Part shown: positions 3,869-5,345 of the stretch, piece after piece
How the letters are laid out: every line of letters starts with the position of its first letter
Numbering within the stretch: position 1 is the first letter of the stretch
NCBI GenBank assembly: GCA_012512295.1
Contig: JAAZDI010000211.1
Span: 1-5,345 of the forward strand
Source of the DNA: Syntrophomonadaceae bacterium
GTDB lineage: Bacteria > Bacillota > Ch66 > Ch109
Direction of reading: 5' to 3'
DNA: 5,345 bases
Notes under the pieces: model-generated
The model's database searches: none
What the model was told of the DNA's origin: nothing
The model's input: only the letters and a program-made list of their open reading frames with translations
Program-made: the position numbers and the translations under genes

Positions 3869-5345
3869 ATGCAACTAAACATCATACGTAACGTAGTTAT
3901 TTTTTCTTTGTTGCTCGGTCTGGTCCTGGTTTTGGCCGGTTGCAGTATGTTTCAGACCGATCAAGAACCAAGCGCGAACTCAGCCTCAACTTTAACTATT
4001 GGAACCACCATGGATGTTAAAGGGATAAATATTGATGATTACTATTTTGGGATCATGCGGGGGGCCCTGACTCACCTGGGATTGGTGGCGTTTGATGAGC
4101 AGGGCAATTATACCGGGGCTCTGGCAGAATCCTGGGAAAGCCAGGATGCCCAAACCTGGACCTTTAAGCTAAAGCCGGGGATTACCTGGCACGATGGCCA
4201 GCCGGTAACCGCGGCGGACGTGGCGTTTAGTTTAGAGTACCTGCCGGCCAAAATACCGGTTTACCAGAGTCACTTTCAACAGATTGAGAGGGTGGAGGCC
4301 CCTGATGACCAAACGGTAATTGTGAAACTTAGCGAGCCAAATGCGCGAATCCTGGCCAACCTGGTGGTCCTGCGGACCCTGCCCAAACATATCTTTGCCA
4401 GCATTGATAACCCAAAGGAGTTTAACGACAAACAGGCAACCATTGGCTGCGGACCCTATATTTTCGAAAGTTTTGACGAAGCAGCCGGAGTTCTCACTTT
4501 TCGGGCCAACGAAAACTACTACCGCGGGACCCCTAATATTCAACAAATAAAATTCCGTTTATTTAAAAACCCGGATACGATGTACCTGGCCTTGCAAAAA
4601 GGAGAAATCGATCTGCCCTACTTCTACGCGGCCGGGACCGACCCGTTATACGCGGCTAATCTGACCCAGAACCAGAATATAAAGCTGCATTTAATAGAAA
4701 ACCAGGGAATTCCCAATGCACTCTTTTTTAATACCCAGAAACCACCGGTCGATAACCCCCGGTTTAGAGAAGCCCTGAGTTACGCTATTGAATATCCAGA
4801 AATGCTCCGTCTGTTTGGGGCTGGCTATGGCTCGATTCCTCAGGCCGGTTTTGTGCCCCAGGGGACACCCGGTTTCATCGAAACCCGCCAATTAACGTAC
4901 GGCCCGGACCAGGCGAAGCAAATCCTGGATGAACTGGGTTACCACGACCGCAACCAGGACGGTATCCGGGAAAAAGACGGACAGCCACTTGAACTGGAGA
5001 TTGTGGTCCGGAATGATATCGCGGAGAATGCGCGAATTGCCGACTTATTAAAGCAAAACCTGGCGGCAGTCGGGGTTAAACTAAACGTCAAAATGGTTGA
5101 TACCACCGTGTTCCGAACGATCAGCGACGTGGAGCGATCCCACGTCAGCCTGCTGACCCGAACTACCGCCTGGGGCATGATGATGTGGGGCGGTTATGGC
5201 TCCGGTTACCTGGATGCCCGGAATATCGGCTGGTGCATGGTGACGGATCCTGCTTTCCATGCCCTGGTGGATAGAATGATCCTAACCCTGGACCAAGAAC
5301 AATACCAAAAGGAAGCCGCCGCTTACCAACGATATGTAGCGGAAC
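3869..5345 (+). CDS. Family 5 ABC substrate-binding lipoprotein, 3'-truncated by the window
   Basis: Extracytoplasmic ligand-binding subunit (SBP_bac_5; peptide/nickel class), 492 codons seen with no stop before the window edge; relatives run about 500-600 residues, so most of the protein is present. The N-terminus is a lipoprotein signal: basic Arg7, a hydrophobic core (8-22) and lipobox LAGC with Cys25 as the lipidation site. The family's early signature is clear: LTHLGLVAFDEQGN (68-80 region), LAESWE (85-90), then WTFKLKPGITWHDGQPVTAADVAFS in two blocks at 97-110 and 111-121. Later marks are IGCGPY (192-197, with Cys194 where most relatives have Thr or Ser), FFNTQKPP, RFREALSYAI and an EF-hand-like DRNQDGIREKDG loop (360-371). 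The start has a strong AAGGAGG (3856-3862), six bases upstream. It follows the two ATPase genes and presumably feeds the same importer; the permease genes are not visible. The substrate is not predictable with confidence. Confidence 0.93.
   Translation, partial: MQLNIIRNVVIFSLLLGLVLVLAGCSMFQTDQEPSANSASTLTIGTTMDVKGINIDDYYFGIMRGALTHLGLVAFDEQGNYTGALAESWESQDAQTWTFKLKPGITWHDGQPVTAADVAFSLEYLPAKIPVYQSHFQQIERVEAPDDQTVIVKLSEPNARILANLVVLRTLPKHIFASIDNPKEFNDKQATIGCGPYIFESFDEAAGVLTFRANENYYRGTPNIQQIKFRLFKNPDTMYLALQKGEIDLPYFYAAGTDPLYAANLTQNQNIKLHLIENQGIPNALFFNTQKPPVDNPRFREALSYAIEYPEMLRLFGAGYGSIPQAGFVPQGTPGFIETRQLTYGPDQAKQILDELGYHDRNQDGIREKDGQPLELEIVVRNDIAENARIADLLKQNLAAVGVKLNVKMVDTTVFRTISDVERSHVSLLTRTTAWGMMMWGGYGSGYLDARNIGWCMVTDPAFHALVDRMILTLDQEQYQKEAAAYQRYVAE

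Noticed and set aside
4232..5178. Reverse- and forward-strand frames inside the binding-protein gene
   Set aside because: All lie within a continuous, well-conserved SBP_bac_5 reading frame and look like shadows of it.

Overview
The window looks like chromosomal DNA from a spore-forming, Gram-positive anaerobe of the Clostridia (Peptococcaceae/Desulfotomaculum-like). This is an inference from four things: a LysM plus PdaB-like deacetylase, a Gram-positive style lipoprotein substrate-binding protein, strong Shine-Dalgarno sequences, and a mid-GC codon mix. I see no rRNA, tRNA, CRISPR array, transposase or phage gene. All convincing genes lie on the + strand.

Layout. Bases 1-249 hold a probable terminator of an upstream gene and a short promoter region. 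Bases 250-1353 encode three LysM repeats fused to a NodB/CE4-type polysaccharide deacetylase of the PdaB-like subgroup. The protein has no signal peptide, which fits a mother-cell-made spore-envelope protein better than a secreted wall enzyme. From the last codons of that gene, eight degenerate 14-16 bp repeats run to about 1461, followed by a hairpin terminator (1496-1528). A roughly 350 bp non-coding stretch (1529-1882) is rich in structure: a long inverted repeat, a 30 bp direct repeat and a 19 bp tandem repeat. It ends at the start of a transporter gene set.

The transporter genes are two peptide/nickel-family (Opp/Dpp/Nik) ABC ATPases, overlapping by 35 bp (1883-2848 and 2814-3611). After a 257 bp gap comes a family 5 substrate-binding lipoprotein (3869 onward) that runs off the window end. 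The gap holds a dispersed-repeat-like motif and five degenerate 23 bp repeats. The two permease genes needed for a complete importer are not in the window and probably lie downstream. Together these would form an importer: the lipoprotein captures the ligand outside, the missing permeases form the channel, and the ATPase pair drives transport. The substrate (peptide, nickel or other metal, or metallophore) cannot be fixed from this sequence.

The genes belong to known families. The unusual material is non-coding: each of the three gaps after 1353 or around the transporter carries its own degenerate short repeats, and the transporter's upstream region looks like a multi-site regulatory region. 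I do not see firm evidence for a wholly new system.
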